Assembly (NCBI RefSeq): GCF_002090055.1
Contig: NZ_BBRH01000014.1
Coordinates: 1-64,000, forward strand
DNA: 64,000 nt
Direction of reading: 5' to 3'
DNA from: Demequina sp. NBRC 110051
Lineage (GTDB): Bacteria > Actinomycetota > Actinomycetes > Actinomycetales > Demequinaceae
Position numbers and translations under genes: made by a program. Positions 1 to 8,314 of this stretch are shown here, one piece after another (positions within the stretch are counted from its first letter, which is position 1; every line of letters begins with the position of its first letter). The notes under the pieces are model-generated. The model had not been told where the DNA came from and ran no database searches. It saw only the letters and a program-made list of their open reading frames with translations.

Positions 1-1239
1 GGAGACGCCGCCCACCTCTTCGCCGGGCTCGAAGTTGCCCTCGGCGATGTCCTCCCAGAACTGGGGCAGCTCGTCCTCGGTCAGGAGGACGGTGGAGCCC
101 ACGCCGTCGACGCTGTGCCCCAGCGAGGTGATGGGCGGGGTGCCGGTCACGGCGTTGCCACCCAAGCCTGCGCGCAGGTCAAGAGCGATCGTCGCGAGGC
201 CCACAAAGTTGGTGCCCTCGTCCACGCGGAAGGCGCCGAGCGTCGCGCTCGTGACGGGGATCAGCTGTGTGGGGTTGAGTACCGTCGCGGGGCTGAGGAT
301 CTCCTCGGCCACCGCGGCGACGACCTGGCGCTGACGCTCCGCTCGCCCGATGTCGCCGAGCGGGTCGGAGTAGCGCATACGTGAGAACGCCAGCGCGGTC
401 TCGCCGTCGGCGACGTGGCAGCCGGCCTCCCACTCGAGACCCGACTTCTCGTCGGAGACGTCCTCGTCGTAGCAAAGTTCGACGCCCCCGACCGCGTCCA
501 CCATGTCCTCGACGCCACTGAGCCCGATCTCCATGTAGTGGTCCATGGTCAGCCCGGTGAGGTCCTCGACCGTCTCGACCAACAATGGGGGGCCACCAAA
601 GGAGAACGCGGCGTTGATCTTGTTGTTCTTGTAGCCGGGGATAGCGACGTACGAGTCACGCGGGATCGAGATCAGCGCGACCGGACCGGACTCGGGCTTG
701 TGCAGCACCATGATGGTGTCCGTGCGGGCTCCCTCGGTGCCGTCGTCTCCGTCCCACCCTTCGCGCGAGTCGGACCCCACGATGAGTGTGGTCTCCCCCG
801 GTGTGTCCGCCGCGCCCGACAACGCGTCGACGTGGTTGATCTGTCCGTTAACCCAGACGATGAAGACGATCAGCGCGCCCACGAGGATGGCCAGCAGAAT
901 CCACGCCCACCGGCAGCAGCGGTGCTTCCCGCGCCGCGGCGACGACGATTGACCGGCGGCCGATGCCGTGGCGGGCTGAGCGCCCTCGTCATACGTTCCG
1001 TAGGTCGCCGCCTGGGGCGCCGACGGCCGCTGCTGAGGCGGGTATGACGGCGGCTGCTGACGGGCGGCGGGCTGTGCGGGCATGGCCCGCGTCGGATCCA
1101 TGACGGGCTCGTTGGCTCGCGCCTGGGGCTGCGTAGCGGCCGGCTGATGCGTCGACACGCGCTTGGGTCGCGGCGGCACCGACGGCGGCATGGGCCGGCT
1201 CGAACTGCGCGGCGTCTCGCGCTCCCGATCGTCTGTCAC
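1..1239 (-). CDS. LytR-CpsA-Psr (LCP) family protein, C-terminus cut by window edge
   Basis: LCP enzymes transfer undecaprenyl-linked glycopolymers to peptidoglycan outside the membrane. The visible 413 codons begin at a GTG (1239). A proline/glutamine-rich cytoplasmic tail of about 110 residues is followed by one membrane segment (about 112-132, AWILLAILVGALIVFIVW) and the LCP domain. In the domain the acidic motif GSDSRE, then RTDTIMV and SIPRDSYV with its conserved arginine, are readable; NKINAAFSFGG and the late RQRQVV motif also fit the family. The reading frame is open to base 1, so the C-terminus lies outside the window. A copy of the dispersed GGCCGATGCCGTGG motif sits inside the tail (958-972), where it encodes the low-complexity stretch ATASA. 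Confidence 0.9.
   Translation of the reverse strand, partial: MTDDRERETPRSSSRPMPPSVPPRPKRVSTHQPAATQPQARANEPVMDPTRAMPAQPAARQQPPSYPPQQRPSAPQAATYGTYDEGAQPATASAAGQSSSPRRGKHRCCRWAWILLAILVGALIVFIVWVNGQINHVDALSGAADTPGETTLIVGSDSREGWDGDDGTEGARTDTIMVLHKPESGPVALISIPRDSYVAIPGYKNNKINAAFSFGGPPLLVETVEDLTGLTMDHYMEIGLSGVEDMVDAVGGVELCYDEDVSDEKSGLEWEAGCHVADGETALAFSRMRYSDPLGDIGRAERQRQVVAAVAEEILSPATVLNPTQLIPVTSATLGAFRVDEGTNFVGLATIALDLRAGLGGNAVTGTPPITSLGHSVDGVGSTVLLTEDELPQFWEDIAEGNFEPGEEVGGVS
958..972 (+). repeat. Dispersed motif GGCCGATGCCGTGGC, copy inside the LCP gene
   Basis: Exact 15-mer GGCCGATGCCGTGGC followed by GGGCT, like the intergenic copies at 15923 and 52071. It lies in the low-complexity tail of the LCP gene, on the strand opposite to that gene's sense. 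Confidence 0.7.
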
Positions 1240-1358
1240 GGTCCCGAGGGTACCTGCGTCGCCTTCACAGACGCGGGAACCGGGGCGCCACGCGCGCCAG
1301 CCAACCCCGGGACCGTAGACCCCTCGCCGCGGGACGCCGGGCGTGCCAGGGTAGGTAC

Positions 1359-2192
1359 ATGGCCGACTCTTCCAGCCTCTTTCCGGGCGCACAGTTCATC
1401 TCGACGGTGCTCGAAACCTTGGAAAAGAAGACCGAGATGAGCGGCACCCTTGCCCGCGTCTACCTCATGCGCGCAGGGATGGCCGGAGCGATCATCGGCA
1501 TCATGTACCTCACCGAGTTCGCGGTGTTCGCAGCGTTCGGTCACGGCGAGCTCGAGGGCATCGGGCACTTTGTGGGCGCCGCGACGTTTGGCTTCGCCCT
1601 CGTCTTCATCTACTTCAGCAAGTCCGAGCTGCTGACGTCGAACATGATGATCGTGTCCATCGGCCGCTACTACAAGGCCGTGAGCTTCCTGCGCGGCCTG
1701 CGCCTGCTGGCGTTGTGCTACGCCGGCAACTTCGTGGGAGGGCTCGCGATCGCGCTCGCCGTCGCGGGCTCGACGCTCGGCGCGGGCGACATCGGCGACT
1801 CGATTTCCTCAACCGTCGACACCAAACTCGCGTATGTGTCGGGCGGCGCCGCCGGCTGGTCGGACCTCTTCATCCGGGCGATCCTGTGCAACCTGATGAT
1901 CAACCTGGGCATGCTGATGATCTACAACGGCATGATCAAGAACGACCTGATGAAGGCCCTCGCGATGATTTCCACGGTCTTCGTCTTCGCCTTCGTGGGC
2001 TTCGAACACTCGGTGGCCAACACCGTGCTGTTCACCATCGCGGCCTTCCAAGGCGGGCTGGAGTGGGGCCTCGCGCTCGGCAACCTCGCGATCGTCCTGG
2101 TCGGCAACCTCATCGGCGGAGGCCTGCTGATCGGCTGGTACTACGCGTACGCCAACGACGACCGCCGCCACCTCGCGCGCAAGGCGCGCTAA
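1359..2192 (+). CDS. Formate/nitrite transporter (FNT) family channel
   Basis: 277-residue integral membrane protein of the FocA/NirC family, which are pentameric channels for small monovalent anions such as formate or nitrite. About six hydrophobic helices are visible. Family motifs are present: SKSELLTSNMM near residue 90, an NLMINLGM half-helix near 175, and VGFEHSVAN near 213-221, which carries the conserved pore histidine (about 216). The start ATG follows an AGGGTAGG ribosome site. It stands alone between the divergent LCP gene and the convergent DUF2200 gene, with no formate or nitrite enzyme beside it, so the anion cannot be named. Confidence 0.88.
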   Translation: MADSSSLFPGAQFISTVLETLEKKTEMSGTLARVYLMRAGMAGAIIGIMYLTEFAVFAAFGHGELEGIGHFVGAATFGFALVFIYFSKSELLTSNMMIVSIGRYYKAVSFLRGLRLLALCYAGNFVGGLAIALAVAGSTLGAGDIGDSISSTVDTKLAYVSGGAAGWSDLFIRAILCNLMINLGMLMIYNGMIKNDLMKALAMISTVFVFAFVGFEHSVANTVLFTIAAFQGGLEWGLALGNLAIVLVGNLIGGGLLIGWYYAYANDDRRHLARKAR

Positions 2193-2204
2193 CAGCGAGA
2201 GCCC

Positions 2205-2219
2205 GCCACGGCATCGGCC
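2205..2219 (-). repeat. Dispersed motif GGCCGATGCCGTGGC, FNT/DUF2200 gap
   Basis: Exact 15-mer on the minus strand, flanked by GGGC. It lies between the FNT stop and the convergent DUF2200 stop, three bases from the latter. Confidence 0.7.
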
Positions 2220-2222
2220 GTC

Positions 2223-2567
2223 TTAGTGGCGCTTGATCTTCTCAATCGCCTTTCCACGCGCGAGCTCGTCGACAATCTTGTCGAGGTAGCGGACCTTCTG
2301 CACCAACGGGTCCTCGATGTCCTCGACCCGGTAGCCGCAGATGACGCCGGTGATAAGACTCGCATCGGGATTGAGCGTGGCGGCGTCGAAGAACTCGGGG
2401 AACGTCGACTCGTCGGAGGCGAAGGCATCGATCTGGGTCTTGTCGAAACCGGTCAGCCACGTGATGAGATCGTCGAGTTCGGCCTGGGTGTGCCCCTTGC
2501 GCTCGACCTTCTGGATGTACATCGGGTAGATCGACGAGAAGGTCATCGAGTACATGCGCTCGCTCAT
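2223..2567 (-). CDS. DUF2200 family protein
   Basis: Small soluble protein of 114 residues matching DUF2200. The opening MSERMYSMTFSSIYPMYIQK, the GHTQAELDDLITWLTGF segment and the ICGYRVEDIEDP motif are characteristic. No catalytic function is established for the family. Many members occur as isolated genes, as here. It is co-directional with the upstream protease gene, but a hairpin at 2597-2614 separates them. Confidence 0.85.
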   Translation of the reverse strand: MSERMYSMTFSSIYPMYIQKVERKGHTQAELDDLITWLTGFDKTQIDAFASDESTFPEFFDAATLNPDASLITGVICGYRVEDIEDPLVQKVRYLDKIVDELARGKAIEKIKRH

Positions 2568-2596
2568 GGGGCTCAGGATAGCGAGCGCAGGAACGG

Positions 2597-2614
2597 CGGG
2601 CCTTCGCAGGCCCG
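2597..2614 (-). terminator. Hairpin after the protease gene, possible terminator
   Basis: Perfect 7-bp stem CGGGCCT / AGGCCCG with a TCGC loop, just downstream of the protease stop at 2625. There is no clear U-run, so termination is only plausible. Confidence 0.5.
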
Positions 2615-2624
2615 TCGCCGGTGT

Positions 2625-3899
2625 TTAGGCGACCGGACCTTGCGTCAGGGTGACGGTCGCGGTCGAGGTCGCACCGGTCGCGTCGGACCACGTGAGGCCG
2701 ACGGCGTCGCCGGGATCAAGGTCCGCGAGCGCGGCCGTCAGTCCGTCGGCGTCGGTGATCGCGACACCGTCGACCGCGGTGATGATGTCGCCCGCGACGA
2801 GGCCCGCCTCTGCCGCGGGGGTGTCGTCATAGACGCCGAGCACGGCAGCTCCAGCGGTGGCGGCCTGGGCGTATCGCCCCGTGGTGCCCACCGCGACCCC
2901 GAGCATGGCCGGGTAGCCGATGGTGACCGTGCCGGACTCGTCGCCGGCGGTGATCTGCGCGGCGATGGCGAGCGCCTGGTCGATGGGCACGGCGTAGGCG
3001 ATGGTGGTCGCAAGCCCGCTCGAGGCGGCCGTGGTCATACCGACCACCTCGCCCTCCTCGTCGATCAGGGCGCCGCCGGAGTCGCCTCCCACTACATCCG
3101 CGGCGAACTCGATCATGCCGTCGAGAGTCTCGCCCTCGACCCCATACTCAGCGGAGGTGGTCACGGACGAGTCGAGTTCCGTGATGGTGCCGTCGGCGGC
3201 CATCAGCACTCCCCCGCCCTCGGCGTTGCCCACGGCGGTGACGGTGTCCCCGGCGCCTGCCTCGTCGTCGTCGATGGTGACGGCGGTGAGGCCCGTCGCA
3301 CCCTCGAGCTGCAACACCGCGACGTCCTCGGTCGCATCGGTGCCCACGAGGTTGGCGGTGTAGGTCTCACCTGTGGTGCCGATCGTGACCGTGATGTCGG
3401 TGGCGCCCTCCACCACGTGATTATTGGTGAGAATCAGGCCATCGCTCGTGAGCACCATGCCCGTGCCGGCCGCGGCCGCACTCTGGTAGCCCAGCTCCGT
3501 ATCGATGAGGACCAGGCCCGCGGATTCGGCGTCGCTCGCGGTCGTCGCCGCCTCCTGAGCAGTCGTCGTCCCTGAGCCGGTCCACGTCTGACCATCGCCC
3601 GGGACAGCGGTCATGCCCTGCTGCGCCTCCCACTGCTCGTAAAGCTCGCGGTACAGCTCCTCCCAATCGGGGCTGGCGGCGCTGCGAGGGTCCTCCTCGT
3701 ATGCGTCGCCGCTCGCCCCGCCGGGCTGGGCGATCGAGGCGACCGCGGCATCGGCCGTCGTCTCGCGCGGCGCACGCACGATGACCCCGGTGGCCACGGC
3801 GCCCACGGCGAGCGCCGCGACCGCTGAAGCCGCCACGACCTTGCGGGCGCGCGGGCGGCGCTTGGTGGTGGCAGATGGTGTGTCGGTGGCCTGGTGCAT
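2625..3899 (-). CDS. Membrane-anchored HtrA/DegP-like trypsin protease with PDZ domain
   Basis: 424-residue envelope serine protease. An N-terminal basic stretch and one hydrophobic segment (about residues 20-42) should anchor it with the protease domain outside. The catalytic triad is visible: His in NNHVVEG (about 161), Asp in ATEDVAVLQL (about 191) and Ser in VGGDSGGALI (about 273). One PDZ domain follows (about 330-415), with the AEAGLVAGDIITAVDG motif. This is the usual actinobacterial HtrA-like layout. The ATG follows a GGAGGACGCG ribosome site. A role in extracytoplasmic protein quality control is inferred from the family. The residues between anchor and protease domain are rich in Ala, Thr and Gln and probably form a linker. 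Confidence 0.9.
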   Translation of the reverse strand: MHQATDTPSATTKRRPRARKVVAASAVAALAVGAVATGVIVRAPRETTADAAVASIAQPGGASGDAYEEDPRSAASPDWEELYRELYEQWEAQQGMTAVPGDGQTWTGSGTTTAQEAATTASDAESAGLVLIDTELGYQSAAAAGTGMVLTSDGLILTNNHVVEGATDITVTIGTTGETYTANLVGTDATEDVAVLQLEGATGLTAVTIDDDEAGAGDTVTAVGNAEGGGVLMAADGTITELDSSVTTSAEYGVEGETLDGMIEFAADVVGGDSGGALIDEEGEVVGMTTAASSGLATTIAYAVPIDQALAIAAQITAGDESGTVTIGYPAMLGVAVGTTGRYAQAATAGAAVLGVYDDTPAAEAGLVAGDIITAVDGVAITDADGLTAALADLDPGDAVGLTWSDATGATSTATVTLTQGPVA

Positions 3900-3968
3900 C
3901 GCGTCCTCCTCGGTGGTGTCCTGGGTACTAGTTCAGGACACCGAGCCGGGAGTCGGCCGGGAGATTCC

Positions 3969-6155
3969 TCAGAGGTGGCTCAGAGTCGCGTCCTGGTCCG
4001 CGCCCAGGGCGTCCGTGAGGAGCCCCACGAGCGCCTCGACCTGCACGTCGACCTGGCTCGTCACGTCCTCCTCGGCGGCGCCGTCGAGCGCCCGCGCAGC
4101 GAGCCCCGACTTGCTGTCGATGAGCTCGGCGATGCGCGAGTCGATGGTCTGCGCGGCGAGGATACGCCAGGCGGTCACCGGCTCGGATTGGCCGATGCGG
4201 TGGATGCGGTCGATCGCCTGCGTCTGTTCCGCGTCGGTCCAGGACAGCTCCGCGAGCACCAGGTTGGAGGCGACCTGCAGGTTGACTCCCACGCCGGCAG
4301 ACATGAGCGAACACACGATCACGTGGACCTCGGGGTCCTCCGTGAACGCCTTGATGCTCTGCTCACGTGCCTTCGCGCTCTGGTCACCGCGCAGCGTCAC
4401 ATAGCGGATGCCGCGCTCCTCGAAGACCTGCTGCGCCTCGTCCATGACGTCGATGTGCTTGGCGAAGAACACGACCTTGCCGGCGTGGTGCACCAGCTGG
4501 GCCGTATAGTCGGCGGCGAGCGACGCCTTTGCCTGGCCGATGCGCCTGACCATCGAGAACACGTTCTCGCCCAACTTCTTGTCGCTCGAGTCCTTGAGTT
4601 CCGCGGCCGCGATGCGGTGCGCGAGCTCGAGGTCGATGCCGTCGGTGGGCTCCGCAGCGGGCCGGGCAGCGATCGCACGGCGGTACTGATCGACCATCCG
4701 CTCGGCGAGGGCCTTTTCCGCGGCGCGGATCGAGCGCCCCACAGGACCGTCGAGTTCGACCGCAAGGTCGGCGACGCGACGCGCGGGGATGTCCGCAGCG
4801 ACGTCCACCTTGCGCCGCCGCACGATGCCCTGGGACACCACGGCCGCGCGGGCGGCGGAGTAGAAGCCGCGATCGGTCGGGATAAGTCCGGTGTCCTCGA
4901 GCGCGTTGATGAGCGATCCCAGGGGCTTCTCGGCATCGATCCAGCCCAGGAACTCCCAGATGGCGCGGAAGTCGTCGACGTCGTTGATGAGGGGGGTGCC
5001 CGTCAGCGCCATCAGCAGCGGCCGCGGCGTGCGCTTGCGGATGCGGTCCGCGAGTCCGAGGACATGCTGCGAGCGCTGCGAGGTCTTGTTCTTGATGAAG
5101 TGCGCCTCGTCGACGACCATGCCGCGGAAGCCGTGCTCGGCGAACCATCCCACGTGCCGGTCGAGCACGGCGTAGTTGACGACGATGACGTCCGCGAACG
5201 CGTCGACCTCGTCGCCGTCGCCGTGCACCACCGTGGCGGTGCGGTGAGGGGTCCACAAGGAGACCTCGCGCGCCCAGTTCATCTTGACAACATTGGGAGC
5301 CACGACGAGCAACGGGTAGGCGTCGGCGGCCTCTGCCGCCATGAGCGCCTGCGCGGTCTTGCCCAGGCCCGGCTCATCGGCCAACAAGAACGTGCGATGG
5401 CCTTCGGCGGCGGCGGCGACCAGCTGCTCCTGGTGAGGCATGAGGGCCCGCCCATTGGGCACGCGCAGCGGGCCTGGAAGAGTGTCGCCGTCGGGAAGCT
5501 CCATGCACGCGCGGGCGCCCGGGGCGTCACGCTCGAATGAGTGGAACAGCGGGTCGAGCAGCTCCCAGCCGGCGAGCCTGCGCGGACGCGCGGCGCTGCG
5601 CTCGCGTGCCGCCGTGAAATCGGGGGCGAGAAAGGGGTTGGCGAGCTGGCGCGACAGCGCCGACTGCGGCGTGACCTGACGAGATGTGTCCGCCTTAGGC
5701 GTCACAGGCTCGGGTGCCACGGGTTCTTCGGGGACCTCGCGGCCGGCCTTGGTGAGCAAGGTCGCCTTGTATTCGCGGGCGGACGTGGTCACCCGGGCGT
5801 CCTCGGCGAGGAGCGCGAGCAGCGAGGTGTCGCGCACGGCGACCTTGGCGAGGATGGTGGCAAGGCCGTCGAGACGCTTGACGGTCTGCTCCCGCTGGGA
5901 GGCCGTCAGCGTCTCGTCACCGGTGACGGCGGCGCGCTCTTCACGGATGAGGAGGGCGACCACCTGGAACTTGATGCGCAACTGTGCGCGCGTGGGGGGA
6001 CGCTGGACGGCACGGTCGACCTCGCGCGCGACGCTCGCCAGCACCTCGATGAGGTCCTTGGGGGTCGTGGGGCCGCTGGTGCGTGCCCGCGTGCCTGTGT
6101 GCCGGTTTCCCGCGCGCGCTCGGCTGGACCGTCGCTGCTGCTCGGGTCGTGCCAT
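3969..6155 (-). CDS. SNF2-family helicase-like ATPase
   Basis: 728-residue SNF2/RapA-type DNA translocase. Motif I is LADEPGLGKTAQ (about residue 262), motif II is VVDEAHFIKN (about 348), motif III is ALTGTPLIND, and the second RecA lobe ends with SAGVGVNLQVAS and DRIHRIGQ (about 650). The N-terminal 180 residues are basic and resemble no named domain. I start at 6155 because GAGGAGGCG sits just before that ATG; an in-frame ATG at 6182 would place this ribosome site inside the gene. The architecture resembles bacterial SMARCAL1-like proteins. No nuclease or methylase lies next to it, so a defence role is not indicated. RNase P RNA lies just upstream on the same strand. Confidence 0.9.
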   Translation of the reverse strand: MARPEQQRRSSRARAGNRHTGTRARTSGPTTPKDLIEVLASVAREVDRAVQRPPTRAQLRIKFQVVALLIREERAAVTGDETLTASQREQTVKRLDGLATILAKVAVRDTSLLALLAEDARVTTSAREYKATLLTKAGREVPEEPVAPEPVTPKADTSRQVTPQSALSRQLANPFLAPDFTAARERSAARPRRLAGWELLDPLFHSFERDAPGARACMELPDGDTLPGPLRVPNGRALMPHQEQLVAAAAEGHRTFLLADEPGLGKTAQALMAAEAADAYPLLVVAPNVVKMNWAREVSLWTPHRTATVVHGDGDEVDAFADVIVVNYAVLDRHVGWFAEHGFRGMVVDEAHFIKNKTSQRSQHVLGLADRIRKRTPRPLLMALTGTPLINDVDDFRAIWEFLGWIDAEKPLGSLINALEDTGLIPTDRGFYSAARAAVVSQGIVRRRKVDVAADIPARRVADLAVELDGPVGRSIRAAEKALAERMVDQYRRAIAARPAAEPTDGIDLELAHRIAAAELKDSSDKKLGENVFSMVRRIGQAKASLAADYTAQLVHHAGKVVFFAKHIDVMDEAQQVFEERGIRYVTLRGDQSAKAREQSIKAFTEDPEVHVIVCSLMSAGVGVNLQVASNLVLAELSWTDAEQTQAIDRIHRIGQSEPVTAWRILAAQTIDSRIAELIDSKSGLAARALDGAAEEDVTSQVDVQVEALVGLLTDALGADQDATLSHL

Positions 6156-6216
6156 CTCGCCTCCTCGACGAATCCTTGCCATCGGCGAGCGGTGAGTGGT
6201 GCACCGCTCGTGGTGC

Positions 6217-6595
6217 GGATGAGTTGGCCTGTACGCCGGGTTCTGTCGGGTGCACGCGTTGCCGCATTGCGCACCGGGCGACCATCCATCTAGGCCCTGG
6301 ATTGCTCCAGGGCTCCAGCGACCTACCCGAGAGCATCGGGCGGGCAGCCCTCAAACGCTCTCTGTCTGGCCTTGCTCCGGGTGGGGTTTACCGTGCCGCT
6401 TCCGTCGCCGGTCGCGCGGTGAGCTCTTACCTCACCCTTTCACCCTTACCTCCGGCCGAAGCCGGAGGCGGTCTACTCTCTGTGGCACTGTCCCGCGGGT
6501 CACCCCGGGTGGCCGTTAGCCATCACCCTGCCCTGCGGAGCCCGGACGTTCCTCGGGATCTTGCGATCACGCGGCCGCCTGGCCAACTCATCCGC
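6217..6595 (-). ncRNA. rnpB: RNase P RNA, bacterial type A
   Basis: Catalytic RNA that matures tRNA 5' ends. On the minus strand it opens with GGATGAGTTGGCC, paired with GGCCAACTCATCC at the 3' end to form P1. Conserved blocks include GAGGAACGTCCGGGCTCC, the segment GGGTGATGGCTAACGGCCA, GTGCCACAGAGA, GGTAAACCCC, and the final ACAGAACCCGGCGTACAGG. Length is about 380 nt, normal for actinobacteria. The ends are set from the P1 pairing and may be off by a few bases. Confidence 0.96.
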
Positions 6596-6660
6596 GGGTC
6601 AAGCCTACCGCGACTGCCCTGCTCACGGCAGCAATGACGCGGCCGGGCTGACGGCGCCCT

Positions 6661-6708
6661 GGGTCGACTCTCGTCGAGCCTGGTGGGTCGACTCCCGTCG
6701 AGCCCGGT
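6661..6708. repeat. Two tandem 24-bp repeats between rnpB and the PadR gene
   Basis: Two adjacent copies of GGGTCGACTCYCGTCGAGCC plus YGGT, differing at two positions. Each copy contains a small dyad (TCGAC...GTCGA). They lie upstream of rnpB on its strand and downstream of the PadR gene. No function is evident. Confidence 0.7.
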
Positions 6709-6737
6709 GCCGGCCGCCCGGCCGGAGGTGTCGTGCT

Positions 6738-6765
6738 AGTCCTGCTCGGTCAGTCCTGCTCGGTC
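6738..6765. repeat. 14-bp tandem duplication across the PadR stop codon
   Basis: AGTCCTGCTCGGTC occurs twice in direct succession. The duplication covers the last codons (TEQD) and the stop of the PadR gene, so the protein's final residues are echoed downstream of the stop. Confidence 0.7.
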
Positions 6766-7421
6766 AGCAGGCGATAAAGGTCCTTCCGTGCGGCCGCGAG
6801 AATCGCGGCAGCCTTGGCCACCTGCTCCTCGTTGCCGGCGACCTGACGCGTGACGTGCATGGCGGCATCACGCAGTTGCATCATCTCGTGACGCACCTGG
6901 CCAATGCCGGCACCGCCCTCGGGCCTCGCGAAGAGGGCCTCCGGGTTCGGCACGTTCTGCGCGAGCCATTCGCGCCCGGCGTCCGTCACCGAGGCCACCT
7001 TGCGGCCCTCGACGAGGTCGATGGTGACGAGCCCCTCGTCTTCCAGTGCCTGCAGCATGGGATAGATGGACCCGGGGCTCGGCGCCCACGCGCCCTCGGT
7101 GCGCTCCTCGATGGCGCGAATGAGGTCGTAGCCGTGGCGCTCCTGCTCGGACAGGAGGACCAGCACTGCGGCACGGACGTCACCGCGAGCGCGCCCGCGG
7201 CCTCCGCGTCCACCCCGGCCCTGGGGGCCACCAGGACCACCGTGACCGCCCGGGCCGCCGTGTCCGCCGGGGCCGCCGCGCCTGCCGCGGCCGCCACGCT
7301 CTCCTGGGCCGCCGTGAGGCCCCTCGAACTCCGCGTCGAAGCGCGGGCCCCCGTGGCCGTGACGCCGGCGCACCTGGCCGCGTGAGGCGTAGGCATCAAA
7401 CATCGTGTCGTTGTCTCTCAT
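6750..7421 (-). CDS. PadR family transcriptional regulator with Gly-rich N-terminal region
   Basis: 223-residue winged-helix repressor. The PadR core (about residues 80-150) shows VLVLLSEQERHGYDLIRAIE, the PSPGSIYPMLQALEDEGLV recognition region and a helical dimerisation tail ending in LYRLLTEQD. Ahead of the core lies a repetitive tract of Gly, Pro, His and Arg (about 36-77), common in actinobacterial PadR proteins near metal- or drug-linked genes. The start region is followed upstream by overlapping AT-rich palindromes (7456-7471), which suggests autoregulation. No transporter is adjacent, so its target is not clear from context. Confidence 0.9.
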   Translation of the reverse strand: MRDNDTMFDAYASRGQVRRRHGHGGPRFDAEFEGPHGGPGERGGRGRRGGPGGHGGPGGHGGPGGPQGRGGRGGRGRARGDVRAAVLVLLSEQERHGYDLIRAIEERTEGAWAPSPGSIYPMLQALEDEGLVTIDLVEGRKVASVTDAGREWLAQNVPNPEALFARPEGGAGIGQVRHEMMQLRDAAMHVTRQVAGNEEQVAKAAAILAAARKDLYRLLTEQD

Positions 7422-7455
7422 CGATATCTCCTTTTCTCTGATGTCGATACTTTGA

Positions 7456-7471
7456 CGATATATCGCGATAT
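7456..7471 (-). promoter_or_regulatory. Overlapping palindromes, candidate PadR operator
   Basis: CGATATATCG (7456-7465) and ATATCGCGATAT (7460-7471) are perfect palindromes 35-50 bp upstream of the PadR start, in an AT-rich patch unlike the surrounding DNA. Further TCGATA half sites lie nearer the start. PadR proteins usually bind such dyads in their own promoters; binding here is inference. Confidence 0.6.
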
Positions 7472-7557
7472 GGCATGAGTCAAGCGTGTCGCTCGAATCT
7501 GTTCACTGAAGTCGCGCGAGGTACGGTGCGCACGGCCGGCGCCCCTACCCTGGACGC

Positions 7558-8310
7558 GTGCTGATCCTGCTTCCCCCGTCCGAAGGCAAGACGGCGCCGC
7601 TCGCCGGCGCGCCCGTCGACCTCACAGCGCTCAGCCACCCCGGCCTCGCACCCGCCCGCGAGCGCGTCGGCACGGCGCTCGCGAAGGTCAGCGGCCAACG
7701 CAACGCGTTCGAGGTGCTTGATGTGGGGCCAAGCCTGGGCGCCGAGGTCGATCGCAACCGCACGTTGTGGGAGAACCCCACCGATGTCGCCGCACGGGTC
7801 TATACCGGCGTGCTGTACGAGGCCGCATGCGCATCCGAGTGGGGCGAGGCCGATCTTGCGCGCGCGGCCGATCGCATCCGCATCGTCTCCGCGTTGTGGG
7901 GCGCGGTCTCCCCCGCCGACCGTATCCCTGCGTATCGGCTGTCGATGTCGACGAGCCTGGGCAGGATCGGAGCGCTCGCCTCGTTCTGGCGCCAGCATCT
8001 CGCGACGGAGCTGTCACACCTCGCGGGCGACGGGCTCATCGTCGACTGTCGCTCGTCTTCCTACGTCGCGGCGTGGCGCCCCACCGGTCACCCAACGGTG
8101 GCCGTCAGGGTGGAGAGGGAACTCCATGGCAAGCGCACCGTGGTGAGCCACATGGCCAAGCACACGCGGGGCCTTCTCACGGGGGTGCTCGCCACGGCAG
8201 CCTCCGTCCCCGCCACACGTGACGAGCTCGCGGACGTGGCGCGCACGCTTCCGGGCGTGGTCGACATTGCGGTGAGCGACAAGGAGCTCACCATCGTCAT
8301 CGCGGGCTAA
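7558..8310 (+). CDS. yaaA: YaaA family peroxide-stress protein
   Basis: 250-residue member of the YaaA/DUF328 family. It opens LILLPPSEGKT, the hallmark of the family, and continues through VYTGVLYEA, the segment SALWGAVSPADRIPAYR and the C-terminal VSHMAKHTRGL. In Escherichia coli YaaA limits intracellular iron under peroxide stress and has a DNA-binding fold. The start is a GTG at 7558. It is divergent from the PadR gene and convergent with the phosphatase gene downstream, so it is probably monocistronic. Confidence 0.9.
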   Translation: MLILLPPSEGKTAPLAGAPVDLTALSHPGLAPARERVGTALAKVSGQRNAFEVLDVGPSLGAEVDRNRTLWENPTDVAARVYTGVLYEAACASEWGEADLARAADRIRIVSALWGAVSPADRIPAYRLSMSTSLGRIGALASFWRQHLATELSHLAGDGLIVDCRSSSYVAAWRPTGHPTVAVRVERELHGKRTVVSHMAKHTRGLLTGVLATAASVPATRDELADVARTLPGVVDIAVSDKELTIVIAG

Positions 8311-8314
8311 GCGT

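Noticed and set aside
3894-5540. 548-codon plus-strand frame opposite the SNF2 gene
   Set aside because: Low-complexity shadow of the helicase, whose motifs are intact.
3969-6155. SNF2 gene as part of a defence island (DISARM-like)
   Set aside because: No methylase, nuclease, PLD or DUF1998 gene is adjacent; the neighbours are rnpB and a protease.
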